Shown piece after piece: positions 25,000-36,415 of a stretch of DNA of 64,000 nucleotides (its first letter is position 1; each line of letters begins with the position of its first letter). Below the pieces are notes generated by a model that searched no databases, had not been told where the DNA came from, and saw only the letters and a list, made by a program, of their open reading frames with translations. The DNA is from Ciborinia camelliae (taxonomy: Eukaryota; Ascomycota; Leotiomycetes; Helotiales; Sclerotiniaceae): positions 68,673 to 132,672 of the forward strand of contig JANPYM010000013.1 in the NCBI GenBank assembly GCA_025890175.1, given 5' to 3'. The position numbers were made by a program, and so were the translations under genes.

Positions 25000-27023
25000 C
25001 GACCCCTCATGTAAATACAGCATTGGGTTGCGATTTGGCGTTTGGGGTTCACTTTTTAGGGAAAGGAATAATTGCATAATCACATAATAGGGAGTAAGTT
25101 TCATTGTAGTTTTGAATATCACTTTATTACGGGACATTGATGGGAGTGATTGATTCAGTTGGGATTATGGATAGATGAATTCTATAAGGGGGCGAAGATT
25201 GACACAGTACCGGTATAACGGACGTGATTAGCAAGTATGTCAATATATATTTCATGTTGTATATACATTATGGGAAACTGTGGGTGAGGGGGTGAGTTGG
25301 TGATGGGAATAAGCAAAGATGGAATATGTTTAGATGAATTCTATAAGGGGGCGAAGATTGACACAGTACCGGTATAACGGACGTGATTAGCAAGTATGTC
25401 AATATATATTTCATGTTGTATATACATTATGGGAAACTGTGGGTGAGGGGGTGAGTTGGTGATGGGAATAAGCAAAGATGGAATATGTTTAGATGAATTC
25501 TATATGGATATCACTAATCTTTTTGGTTATCTTGCATTTACATGTGCATTTGCATGTGCCTTTGATTTGAAATCAATATTTTCCACTACTTAAATCCTAT
25601 ACCAACAAATTCCTTATACTTGTCGGAATTTGGAATACTTCTTTTCTTCCTGACAACCCCCTGGTACCCGCATATACAAGGAAAATACATGCCTTTGAAC
25701 CTATCATTTCATGCAATATCATAACAAATCCTCATCTCGAACATCAACGATTGTGTCAAGGATTCTTGTCATCTTTGGTGGCTGATGAGGCTGTTAGGTT
25801 GTACATTTGCGATGTACCTAATATGTAATACAGCACAGATATAATCGGAAATAAGATCGCGTTGAGCCATCTTTTAAACGCAGGGGGAGTAATATTTCAT
25901 CTCATGTATGTCAGACGGACGCAGGGGCTTTTTTGGAATCTAGATACATCTCTGTGCCCCTTGCCGCTATACAAAATAAAAAAGTAACGGTGGTGATGAT
26001 ATTGAGCTGAAGACATTGCAGATATATAATTTGGGGGCTGTTTTTTTTTTCAGTCTAACATTTGAGGTTGAACTTTCATGTATGATGATGTGCCATAGGA
26101 TGTATATATTGAACGGCTGAAATCCATAGAAACTTAGGTATACATGATTCCCAGAACTTTTAGTGGTTATCTTACGAATGAAGGATTTAGGGCTGTATTG
26201 TATCACTGAAAGCCAACCGTTGTGACTCGAGATGAGATGAAACGAGTACTCTCAATTAATTTATATTTGAATTCTTCAGAAAATAAAAACACAATATACT
26301 TTTACGAAATCTGAGGGCTGAAATTAACAAGACAAAAGAGTATCTTAGATTCTGAGATGAAAGTAGAATGAGAAAATTCTCACGTTCATTTCATCTTTAC
26401 TTCATTGAATTCCAAAAATTCTTTCCAAGCCAGACAAGCTGGGCCGGTAAACTCTAGTTGACTGATTCAAGATTTGAGAGGGATGAGTCGAGATACCCAA
26501 AATTGAAGATTTATTCTTTTCTTCAAAGTTCACGCATGTCAAAGTCATATATAATTTGAGGATATGTGTCGGAGTTCACGTGCTGGAATTCATGTGTCGG
26601 AGTTCATGACCTCCTACAAGATGATTGGAGCGCATCTTGTCATTGATCTACTGGAACGAATGTGAGGTATAGTTGCAGATTCCTCATTTCTCCATTTACT
26701 CCTCATAAGATATCTGGATAATGCGTGAAATTGAGGTAAGGTAGGTAGATTTGTTGAGATGGGAAGAGTAAATTGGAAAGTAATATATATACTCGAGTAA
26801 TGATACACATTTTTTAAATGTGACATTATATTTCTAATAATAGAAAAGAATATATGTAGGTATTTAATTGAAGAATATTTACAGATCAGTCTTATCGGAA
26901 CTATATATACTCCAAATCTCGACGATTCGAGATATTCACACACTTGACCTACTTGTATTTTGTAAGTTTTCTTACATATACAATACTTCCTTACTCCATA
27001 ATCATGTGAATGTAATATTCACA
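25000..27023. other. Convergent intergenic region carrying a tandem duplication
   Basis: Two kb between the amylase-like gene and the cellulase, which end towards each other. It contains the 159-base perfect duplication listed separately. The rest is AT-rich, with only short featureless open frames (25967-26206 and 26614-26943, minus). Confidence 0.5.
25172..25503. repeat. Perfect 159-base tandem duplication
   Basis: Copy 1 (25172-25330) and copy 2 (25331-25489) are identical by eye over all 159 bases. A 14-base remnant of the unit start (TAGATGAATTCTAT) follows at 25490-25503. It begins 173 bases after the amylase-like stop codon, so it may lie in that gene's 3' untranslated region. Absence of divergence suggests either a recent event or an assembly artefact. 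Confidence 0.9.
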
Positions 27024-29268
27024 CTATTTTGACCTTGAATTCTCGGGAAAAACTATATCGACATAAGTATCACACACAGTGAATTTCCCAACTTCAAACT
27101 GGAAGAGAGAGAGAAAAGGATAAAAGGAGGGAAGCGAGAAGGTTAGCAAAAAGTAACAAAACTTACTTCAAGTGTCAAAATATCAGTTTGACCTGTGCTA
27201 CTAATAACTGACAATCCTGAAACTGGTATCGTCAATCCAGAACTACTACTCGACCAGGATCCATAAGTCCATCGAGCTTGTTGCAAAGGTCCCAAATATA
27301 CAGTCCAAGCATCACCAGAAACCATATATGATCCATCTGCATTCAAAGCTTTGATAGCAGCGACTTGTGGGAGTCCGGCATAATTAATTGGGATTGTGAG
27401 ATCGGTAGTGGATTGTTTGGTAAATGAGGTTTGTGAGAGAGTCGGAGTGGCCCATTGTACAATCTGTAATTGTGAAGGAGCGCCGGCGGAAAAGGTTAAT
27501 GTTAAAGTGGCTTGAATACCGGCGGTAGTGGTGGAGGAGTAAAGAGTTGAGAGGTAAGCTTGAGTGAAGGTTAGAACACCAGTCGAAGACATACTATATA
27601 AAGTAGTTGCTAATGTTGTACCTGTCGAGGTTTTGATTGATGACAAGGTATTTCCATTCAAGAGGTAAGGAACAGATTGTGAGATAACAGCATCACCAAC
27701 TTTATGGAATAGGTAAGCCGATGAATTCTGAGATGTGGCAAGTGAATCTGTCGTGCTATCTGCAAGAGAATTTGAGACTCCTTTGACGGCGTTGAAAAGG
27801 ATAGACATAGAGATGGGATCATTCCAGGTATTCGTATTACGGTTCAAGAAGTCAAGTCCATTATCCCAAAGTACATGAGCAAAACCAAAAGTCTTGGCAG
27901 TTCTCACAAAATAATCCGTGTACTTCCATCTAGCTGCAGGTTCAGTTAATTGAGGTGTTGCTTGCCATTCTCCAATTAGAGTCGGGATACCTGTAAAGTT
28001 TCCTGCGAAGAGTTGAAAGTCTTGTGTCATGGAAGCTTTATCTGAATCGGAACCCCAGATGGTATCACCCCAAGCGTTAAAAATGAACATGTATGGTGAG
28101 TAGTAGTGAAATTGAAGACCCCAAGGTTGAGTTGTGTAAGTTGTGGGTTTTGTGAACCATTGCTCAGTATAAACCGAATTCATCTGAAGACCAGAGAGGG
28201 TAACTACTCTTTGAGGATTGTAACCTCCAGCTGAATTGATAGCTGAGAGGAAGAGAGTATTGAGTTTATTGAGTTCATTCGCATTATCTTGTGTTGTTCC
28301 AGGTGGTTCATTGATTGGTTCAAAGATCAATTTACTAGATTTGCATTTCATTCTCGTTCCGATTTGAGACCAAAGAGCAGAGAATTTCTCTTCAATCATA
28401 GTAAGATTGGCACCTGATGCAGAAACATCTGCCCAAATCCAGGAATCGTGATGAACATTGAGGATCACATACATTCCTGTGGCCAAGGCTTGATCTACTA
28501 CTGTTTCAACTCGATCCATCCAAGTAGTATTAACAGTCCAACTTGGGGATGAGGTTACAAAGTGATATGCCCATGTTACTATATTTTTTGTTAGTTTCTT
28601 TCGTACCAAGAATGATACATGATACAAATAAGAATGGGATTAGTTATTACCTGGTATTCTAACACTATTGAATCCTTCAGACTTAACTGTTGAGAATGTA
28701 CTAGCAACAACAGCAGGATTATTCCAAGATCCTTCATCTGGTACAGCATCCAAAGTATTTCCTAAATTCCATCCTGGATTCAATGCAGCAAATGCAGCCG
28801 AAGCAGTAATTGGAGTGAATGCTGCAGTGCATGATGATTGAACTGTTGAAGTAGCTGTCGAACTAGTTTTTGAGGATGAAGTTGTTGATGTGGTTAATAT
28901 AGAGGTTGTTGAGGTGCTTGATACAGAGGTTGTTGATATGGTACTGGTTTTGGTTGACGTGGTTAAAGTTGTGGGTACTGAAGTAGTTGTTGTACCCGGA
29001 ACACATTGTGAGTAATCTATAGGAATTAAGTGATTCAATATATAGAGTTAGAGTTGAATGGATTTCTTACACGCATTCTGATACTGACAAACATATCCAG
29101 TAACACAAGTAGTAGCTCCAGTCCAATTGGTTCCGCCGCCTAATTCAAATCAGTAACTATCAAATGACAATTATAGATTAAGAAATTACATTGAGCATAT
29201 CCAGCAGCCTGGGAGTATACTAAATCCACTGTCAAAGATAGAACGAACAAAAGGGTAACAGTTTTCAT
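27024..29268 (-). CDS. Secreted CBM1-GH5 endo-beta-1,4-glucanase (cellulase)
   Basis: Five exons on the minus strand, 29268-29190, 29139-29071, 29016-28651, 28578-27167 and 27098-27024, encode 666 residues. A signal peptide (ending LVYSQA) leads into a cellulose-binding CBM1 (about 26-60), with the CGG and YYSQC signatures formed by joining exons 1-3. A Ser/Thr linker follows (about 61-105), then the GH5 domain with WNLGNTLDA near its start, catalytic Glu262 in the NEP motif and Glu375 in IGEW. A C-terminal beta-sandwich-like module begins near residue 540 (QIVQWATPTLSQTSF onwards). The last exon is my proposal: exon 4 would otherwise end LEVSFVTFC, but a perfect GTAAGT donor, a TGCTAAC branch point and an AG acceptor define a 68-base intron leading to 24 further residues (FEVGKFTVCDT...NSRSK). 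It breaks plant cellulose outside the cell. Confidence 0.9.
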
Positions 29269-30186
29269 GGTGTCAGTGAGACCTCTAATCAAGATATGAA
29301 GAACAGTTACAAGTTGTTTTGATAGATTGATATCAATGGGAGTATATCACCTTAAGTAACTACTAGGTAACTCTTACTTTAGAAAATATTTCGATTTATA
29401 TTCAAAATTGTCTCATGATCTTCCCGTCGGGCCATGACATTCACTTGATATCACCAACCAGAATGAGTAAGAAATTGAGAATTCGTCCATAAATTTAAAA
29501 TCCATATACAAAAAAACACCAGGATGCATTCCCCAAATATGCGGTAATATATCTTCCACCTCTTCATGATACGAAAGAGATATCACAAGGTAAATCAACG
29601 TGGTTTTTGATACGGGTCTCTCGGGAACGAAGTGAAGAGATAGATGAAACTTGTCTAACGCAGATTACCGAATGTCAGGGGAATTAATATGATAGGATGG
29701 ATATATTGAATCTTCAATATACGATTTTGCCATTAAATATACTGCCAATAAATTTCGGTAGCAGCGGGCCGAAATCTGGGGTACTTGGACTCAAGAGATA
29801 GTTCTCGTGATGCATGAGTGAGATTTAAGGAAGCAATCCAAGGAAATTACATCTTGAATGTAGCAAGCAAGATCTACCGGTATATGAATCAAGATCTATT
29901 CGACTCTGACCTTAGATCTAGTGCTTTCATAGTGTTGAATATAAAATTATTAATCAAAAGGGGGGTGGATATAATCATTAAGTTGATGTGTAGTTGATAA
30001 AATGTGACATGGAGCATGAAGGATGGAGCATGAAGGATGGAGCATGAAGGTGTAATTTGTCTTACCGCCTAATTTTCTGCCCACGCAAAAATAAAAAAAC
30101 TGCCACAATCAGAACTGGTCTCAGAAATCAACCAAAAGAGAAGCAAAAAAAGAGTAAAAAGAAATGTATTGACTATTAGATCATAT
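29269..30186. other. Intergenic region upstream of the cellulase gene
   Basis: AT-rich, with no supported gene. A 13-base unit (GGATGGAGCATGA) is tandemly repeated near 30008-30050. On the minus strand a T-rich run near 30140-30165 follows the tRNA and is a likely RNA polymerase III terminator. The part nearest 29268 presumably contains the cellulase promoter. Confidence 0.5.
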
Positions 30187-30285
30187 TGAGCCCCGCAGGG
30201 ATCGAACCTGCAATCTTTTGATGGAGAGAACTATTATTTCTAATAGAAGTCGAAGTCAAACGCGTTGCCATTGCGCCAGAAGCCC
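30187..30285 (-). tRNA. tRNA-Arg (anticodon TCG) with a 27-base intron
   Basis: The reverse complement folds as a tRNA. The acceptor stem is GGGCTTC against GGGGCTC with discriminator A. The D-arm is GCG/CGC around AATGGCAA. The anticodon stem TTTGA pairs perfectly with TCAAA, and the loop reads CT-TCG-A. The T-arm is GCAGG-TTCGATC-CCTGC. A 27-base intron (starting CTTCTATTAG) lies one base 3' of the anticodon, the standard position for nuclear tRNA introns. Removing it leaves 72 bases. CCA is not encoded, as expected in eukaryotes. It would read CGA arginine codons. Confidence 0.88.
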
Positions 30286-30943
30286 GATAATGAAAGCTAG
30301 AAGCTTTTATTGGTTGAAGATTCGATGCTTATGCTAATATATATTCTCTTTATATTTTTGTGGGATTTATTATTGTGGGATATCATGTGGTAGATCATAT
30401 TCACCCCACTATTAGGTAAGTTATTGTGGGTGTGAATTGTCGGACTTATCATTTACCTAAGTATGTTATATCTCTACCCAAGTAGCGATATATATCCATC
30501 ATGGAAACTCAACATATACTTACTTGGTTGTACATCTTTCTCATTGTATTTGATAAATTAAAGAGATGTGATATCAGTCTGATCAATCCAATCTATCTAA
30601 TGATGAATAGTCAACCCGGCTAGATGATTGGAAGAATTAGCAAAGTCTGTACTTCATTAAAGGTCGATCATCATTTCTCTCCTTCCATATCTATCCATCA
30701 ACAAACGGTTTCAATACAAATGATACTCGGTGAAATACCCTTCCCGAATCCAATCTAAGCACCCTTTCCATCAGATAGAAGTGGTGAGCTGGCAGAGGAA
30801 GTAATCGGGCTGTTCTGTTGGAGTGGATTTAACATTTAACTCAATACACACCTATTTATTTCATTACCCCGCCATCTATTAGAACATTCCTTATCATCAC
30901 CTCTCCATCATATTCATTACATGAATTAACTGTCAATCTCAAG
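30286..30943. other. Intergenic region between tRNA-Arg and the M24 peptidase gene
   Basis: No gene is seen in about 660 bases. It should hold the upstream flank of the tRNA gene and the promoter and leader of the peptidase gene; the last 130 bases are pyrimidine-rich on the plus strand. Confidence 0.45.
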
Positions 30944-32808
30944 ATGTTTTATCATAAAATGGAGGAACCTCAACCTTTCAGGTATAGGGAGAGCCGAAGT
31001 CAATTTTTCAAACGCCATATTATTGCTTTCGCCGGGTTCACCATCCTCATACTCGTCGTGCATTTTTTAGTAGACTCTGTGGTGAGCTCCCGTCTCAAGT
31101 TTCAAAGATAAAGATCCAATATTAACATGGAAAAGTCTTCATCATTGACACCTTTGATTGTGGAGAAAATTAATTCATTAAGATACGAGAAGTTTCGAAG
31201 ATGTTCTATCGACAAGTTTCTTGAGACCGGCTTGCCATGGTTGGAAAGTGCATCACCGATAACATTCCAAGAATTCATTCAGAGGAGGAATAATTTAGCT
31301 GTTGCTCTTGAAACGGATGGGATTGATGCATTCATCGTTGAACCAGGATATACATTTCAATATTATGCTAATATCAGTCAAACGGATTGGGAAGTTTGGG
31401 AGCCTGAAGAGCGGCCATTTCTCATGATCATCACACCTCAATTTGATACGACTTTAAGCAAAGTTGTTGCAAAAACATCATTTTTAGCTCCTCATTTCGA
31501 GGAAGGGAGGGTAAGAATGCTTGGTATGCCATTCGAGGAAGATCTGAGTATTATTACTTGGGAGGAACATTGGAATCCTTACTCGACACTTTTGAAAAAT
31601 TGGCATGAGGCCATAGGTAAAGAAAGTGTAGACTCTACCAAGCTACCAAAAGTAATGGTCGATGAAGAAATGAGAGACTTTATCCAGAGAGGCCTTGGTG
31701 AAAATGAGTTCAAGGTGTTAGGACTAGCTGGAAATGTGAAACAAGTGAAGCAAAGGAAAACAATCGGTGAAGTGAGTATATTGAGAGCAGTCAATACAGG
31801 TACTGTCGAAGCATTACGATCTATGAGGAAGTGCATGGTTTTGGGCTTGACTGAAAATGAGGTCATGAATGGTCTTGATAGTACAATGCGAGCTGGTGGG
31901 ATGGAACCATTCTTTGATATTGTCCTTTTTGGTAAGCCAAACAATCAATTCTCCAAATTTCTTTCTCGGATAGTTTTTTTCGAGTCGATTTTACTTTTCT
32001 TTTCATATCTACTTACTGTGTAAAATCTTCTTTGAGTGCTCAAGAAGTTTTCGTCTGTTACTTTCATCCGTTACTTTCATCCGATCTCTGCTTTACTCTC
32101 TCCATGTTCAGAAGTATCTAGGACATTGGGAAGATCCGTACCGATTTTTTTCGGCTAGAAAGGAATACAAGATACCTCGATGTAAAAATAATACTAACAA
32201 TTTGATAGATGAGAATGCCGCAATGCCACATGGTGGACCAAATGGAAGTAAAGTTCTAGAAAAAGAAACACTCGTGTTAATTGATGTTGGGTGAGTCATG
32301 AGCACGTAGTTTTTGGATGTATCTAAGCTGATATCTTCAAAGGGCTCACTTATATGGATATTCTTCTGATATCTGTAGAACATTCTTTCCACCTTTCTTT
32401 TCGGAACCAAAAGATCATTCAACTCTTTCATCAGTTGTCCAGCACAAAATCGCAGTTTGGGATATTGTATTCGAGGCACAAACCAGAGCTTCAGAAGTGC
32501 TAAAGCCGAATTCCTCATGCGCTTCTGTAGATATCGCGGCTCGAGATGTGATCACTGATGCTGGTTATGGTAAAGCTTTCACTCATCGTGTTGGACATGG
32601 AATTGGGATCAAGGCACACGAGAGTCCTTATTTGAATAAGGGAAACTTTGAAGATAAGTTAAATGCAGGTATGGCTTTTACACTAGAGCCTGGGATTTAT
32701 CTTGAAGGGAATTTTGGTGTGAGGCATGAAGATATTTTTCTCGTAAAAGAGGATGAGGAAGCAGATATTTTGACAGGTTCTAGGGCGAAAGGCCCTTGGG
32801 ATCCATGA
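30944..32808 (+). CDS. M24-family metallopeptidase (aminopeptidase P/creatinase type), probably membrane-anchored
   Basis: Four exons, 30944-31081, 31136-31931, 32209-32290 and 32343-32808, give 493 residues. The N-terminal exon encodes a basic cytoplasmic stretch and a hydrophobic helix (HIIAFAGFTILILVVHFLV, about 25-43), predicting a type II membrane protein. The creatinase-like N-domain follows (about 60-215), then the pita-bread catalytic domain. All five metal ligands are visible: Asp and Asp in LIDVGAHLYGYSSDICRTF, His in HRVGHGIG, Glu in LEPGIY and Glu in RHEDIF. The family removes N-terminal residues before proline or acts on related substrates; the actual substrate is unknown. A shorter model starting at 31127 (MEKSS) would lack the anchor. 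The upstream exon is preferred because the GTGAGC...AAAG intron (54 bases) keeps the frame and the anchor is protein-like. ATG 30959 is an alternative start. Confidence 0.85.
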
Positions 32809-34185
32809 TGCAGTGTTCATCCAATGATACTGGAATGGAAATGTGAGAACTATTTATCCGAAGCCCAAAGTAAACGGTTTGACAAGGTTGTACGAACTTT
32901 GTCCCGATCAAACCAATCAATAGCCAGACTTACATAGTAATTAACCAATAGAGATTATTTCATGTGACAATTCAAGTTTTGTTGCATGTCGTAGGGCGAA
33001 AGGGCGAGAGGGTAAAGAATAGGGCAAAAAAAAGGGCGAAGGGAAGGGTAAAGGGAAGGGTAAAGAGAAGAGCGAAGGGAAGGGTAAAGAGAAGAGCGAA
33101 GGGAAGGGTAAAGAGAAGAGCGAAAAGAAGGGCAAAGGGCGAAGGAAGGGCAAAGGGCGAGACACCAGGGCGTGCATGCATAAAAGGGCGAGAGCGTCCG
33201 AAATGACATGGGTATTAATGGATTCATTGGCTATCTATAGTAGGTACAAGGAAAGGAATATCAATAGCATTTGAACATTGAAATGTAGTTTTAAATAGAA
33301 ATCATCATATTATTGATATTGATATTGATATCGAAGACCCCGGATGCCGTTTTTCTCTACAAAGGTTCACTATGTCTGGATTTAGAATTCATGTTGAACA
33401 AAAAGGACTGAAATGCACCAAATGAAAAATTGTGGGGAAACAACCAATATACATTTTAACCATATTTGGGTAAAACTTCCTTCGCTTCCTTATCGTAAAT
33501 CAACGACAACCCCTTCATTCAGAGATCGTTATTCATGATACATGATAATTTACCTATCAGCTATGGAAACCAAGAAGAATTGGTTTATCGAGCTCTCGAG
33601 GCATCCGGCATCTGGAATCTAGCACAAGGATACCGACCATGCACGCATGATCCACAACCAACGACAATCCTTAGGACGATAGATCATAGCTAAGACACCT
33701 CAATCATTACCACAACTATGACTTGAACTCGAATCCGATATCACCCCGTATATCATTCATACCGTACCCGAACTACTCCGGCTCTACCCCTCCTTTGATT
33801 CATCATCGAACACAAGAATAACAATCCCCCGCGTATTTCCTATTTCAGCAATACAGTCCATGGAATACATTGAGCATACCTGATACGGAAGATGTCTTTA
33901 CGATGGTGGGATGATTCTATCATATCATCTTCAGCTAATGAAAGGGATGAATATATAAGATGAAGGTGGTATGGACGAAGAGAGTGAACATTTCCAGATC
34001 AACACACACTCTTCTATTTACAAACCATCTCTTATCAAGAACTCAAGGTATGAATACAGCTATATTCCTTTTCCTCTTTCCCAATTCCCAATACCAATCC
34101 CAATCCCAATCCCAATTATCACAACTCCATCAATTTCACCATCTCTTGCCTCATCTATACCTAATCCTCTTCATCAAAACTAATA
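32809..34185. other. Intergenic region with a 24-base minisatellite
   Basis: No gene in about 1.4 kb apart from the minisatellite listed separately. A short GATATT array is near 33313-33335. The bases just before 34186 are pyrimidine-rich on the plus strand and fit a leader sequence. Confidence 0.5.
32995..33170. repeat. Purine-rich minisatellite, 24-base unit
   Basis: The clearest part has three tandem copies of a 24-base purine unit (GGGAAGGGTAAAGAGAAGAG plus CGAA) around 33053-33125, flanked by degenerate AGGGCGAA units. One strand is almost all purine. Open frames through it encode an Arg/Lys-rich 8-residue repeat, which I treat as an artefact. Confidence 0.85.
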
Positions 34186-34715
34186 ATGGGTTCCATAATC
34201 AGTAAAGCCAAAACTTTGAAATCGAAATCTTCATCAAAAACTTCCAAAGCCGAAAATATGTCTCTCCCATTCACATACCATGCCAATGCTCAAACCGAAT
34301 TCAAGCCCCCTCTCATCGCCAACGAGAATGCATTCCTCGGTGATGTTGCAGTATCTACTGATGAGACTGCACCAATTTCAGCCGGTTTCTACCGATTAGA
34401 AAAGGGAACCCCATTGATCTACGAATACACATATGATGAGATGAAGATCATTGTTGATGGAGAGTTCACGATCAGTGATGAGACTGGACAAAAGGTTCAT
34501 GCTACCAAGGGTGATGTTTTCTACTGTAAGTTTACCTCGAGATATTTTGAAATCTCGTCGTCTAATTCGAAATAGTCCCCAAGGGAAGCAAAATTACTTT
34601 CACCACTGAAACTTTTGGATTGGGATTCTTTGTTGGTCAAAGAAAGGTATGTTATATTCTAATCTGCGTGGATTCAAGTAAGATGCTAATCATTCAATAG
34701 ACTGGTACCGCATAA
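34186..34715 (+). CDS. Small single-domain cupin-like protein
   Basis: Three exons, 34186-34525, 34576-34646 and 34701-34715, with introns of 50 and 54 bases, give 141 residues. The core from about residue 30 onward (PISAGFYRLEKGTP, EYTYDEMKIIVDGEFTISD, HATKGDVFYFPKGSKITFTT) has the conserved-barrel layout of the RmlC/cupin superfamily, closest in feel to the EutQ-like ethanolamine-utilisation cupins. The metal-binding His residues are not all present, so catalysis is uncertain. Two starts are possible. ATG 34186 gives MGSIISKAK plus a Lys/Ser-rich stretch, a textbook N-myristoylation context. ATG 34258 gives MSLPFTYH and a compact 117-residue cupin. Both have A at -3. The last exon encodes only TGTA and the stop codon. 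Confidence 0.75.
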
Positions 34716-35058
34716 GGGCGAGATATCAATTAAATGGAATTGGATAATGGGAATATGGAGTCTATCTACTATTTGTACATACGATTGAGCAATGACATGA
34801 ATTTATGATGCACTATTTCTTGATCTCATCCGAGCTTCGTTGACTTGAATATCTTTCCCTAGCAAGTGCCGGAAATTTTACAACTTTGACATGGTTTGAC
34901 ATGGTTTGGTTTGTTCCATTCGTAATGTTTCATTAGTACTATGTTATTGATCATTTCTCATCATATATACGATTGTCCATCAAGTTCAAATATCTGCGTC
35001 ATACTATCACCTCTCCTTCCATTCCTCACAAACACACCACCATCCAATTCCTTAATAC
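34716..35058. other. Short convergent intergenic region
   Basis: About 340 bases between two genes that end towards each other. No gene or notable motif is seen beyond a duplicated GACATGGTTT near 34889-34908. Confidence 0.45.
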
Positions 35059-36415
35059 TTATTCTCCCCCCACCCCACCCACATCCCCATACAATTCCCT
35101 CGCACTTCTCCTCGCACTCCTTCTCCCACCCATCACCGGCGTAGCAGCCAATTCCCTCACACTCACTCTTCCCATTCTTCCGGCCACCGCCCCCGCAACA
35201 TCCAATTCTCGAAATTCTCCACGATGGTCGTATATTTCATGGACTCCGTCGGTCTTTGCAAATGGCTCCATGACTTCGGGGAGATTACTAAAGAAGAAAT
35301 TTATGGGGGTTTCGACCTGGTGACTGCTGGAAGTGGAACCTTTTTCTCCTCGCGCGCGTCGGTATTTTCCTATCCAGATGAGGGTGAAGATTAGGAGGAG
35401 GAGAAAGATCAGAATACCGATCACGATGCCGATTAAGGCTCTAAAGTTGTATTTTGGAGGATTCTTGGGAGTTGGAGTTGGAGAGGTGGAATTGGAGGGG
35501 GTGGGTGAGGTTATATCGCTTGCGGTGGTGGTGATTGATATGGTGGTTTCTATGGTGTTGGTTTGACCAAAGAAGGATGTAATTAGTGATCCGGATATAG
35601 TGAAGACGGATTCTCTAGGGGATGATCCATCCAAGGATGCAGTTGCAATATCTGATGATTGAGATTCGGAGGCTCTGGAAGAAGCTGAGTTCGTGATTGA
35701 TTCGGAACCTGATGATTTTCTAGAAGTCTTCGTTTCGGGAATTGTTGCAGATGCAGAAGTAGACTCTGAATTCGATTGCAGGTTTGATCCGGTCGTTGTT
35801 TGCGCAGGTGACGACGATTGTTCGGAGGTAGATACAGCTACTGATGTAGCTAATTCCGGAGACGCCGGAATGGGGGCTGTTGTGCTGGCCGTTAAGAAAA
35901 CCGTTTCTCTCACAGGTTGAGTCCCACAGGCCAGAGATGTAAACGATCCGCGAGGTAATGCAGATGAGAAAGCGATTTGGCAAAATGGTGAGGCACCTGA
36001 GCTGTAGTCTGATCAGCCTCTTGCTACTTTAGCTGAACTTTGAGATTTGAACATACCAATGAAGCGTCGTATAACCTGCTACATTACTTAGACCGCATCC
36101 TGTCGAGCAGAAGGAACTGTCAACACATCTTCCAACCCAGCCACATTCCGATGGGTCAAGGTCGATAACGGAAGTCGTACACACTCCCCATATCCCATTT
36201 CCGGTATCTACGCGGCATATGGAGCCAGTAGGGGCAATGACCGCTTGATTCGCATTGCCATTCACAAAACCACAAGTTGAGAAAGTGATCCTGGTTTGGC
36301 GAGCATGAAGGATCGGTGAAGCTGCGAGGATAGTCGGAAGTGAGGCTCGAGCTGTAATGATTGAGGCCGAAGCAGCATTAAATGACAGAAAATACAGTAG
36401 GATATACAAATCCAT
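35059..36415 (-). CDS. Single-pass membrane protein with Cys-rich ectodomain (paralogue A)
   Basis: Two exons on the minus strand, 36415-36057 and 36001-35059, encode 433 residues (438 if ATG 36430 is used). A signal peptide (MDLYILLYFLSFNAASA) precedes the Cys-rich ectodomain (about 47-145). This contains TCGFVNGN, GSIC, GIWGVC, ECGW, RCVDSSFC and TGCG, then after the splice PFC and SLACG. A Ser/Thr-rich stalk (about 150-300) leads to a transmembrane helix (about 306-331) and a cytoplasmic tail with VHEIYDHRG and many Arg. The intron splits a Cys codon (TG/C) at the same place as in the next two genes. This is a widespread ascomycete ectodomain type with no known function that I can name; surface sensing is only a guess. 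Confidence 0.8.

Noticed and set aside
32964..33206. Arg/Lys-rich 8-residue repeat protein
   Set aside because: Direct product of the 24-base minisatellite, with comparable open frames on the other strand.
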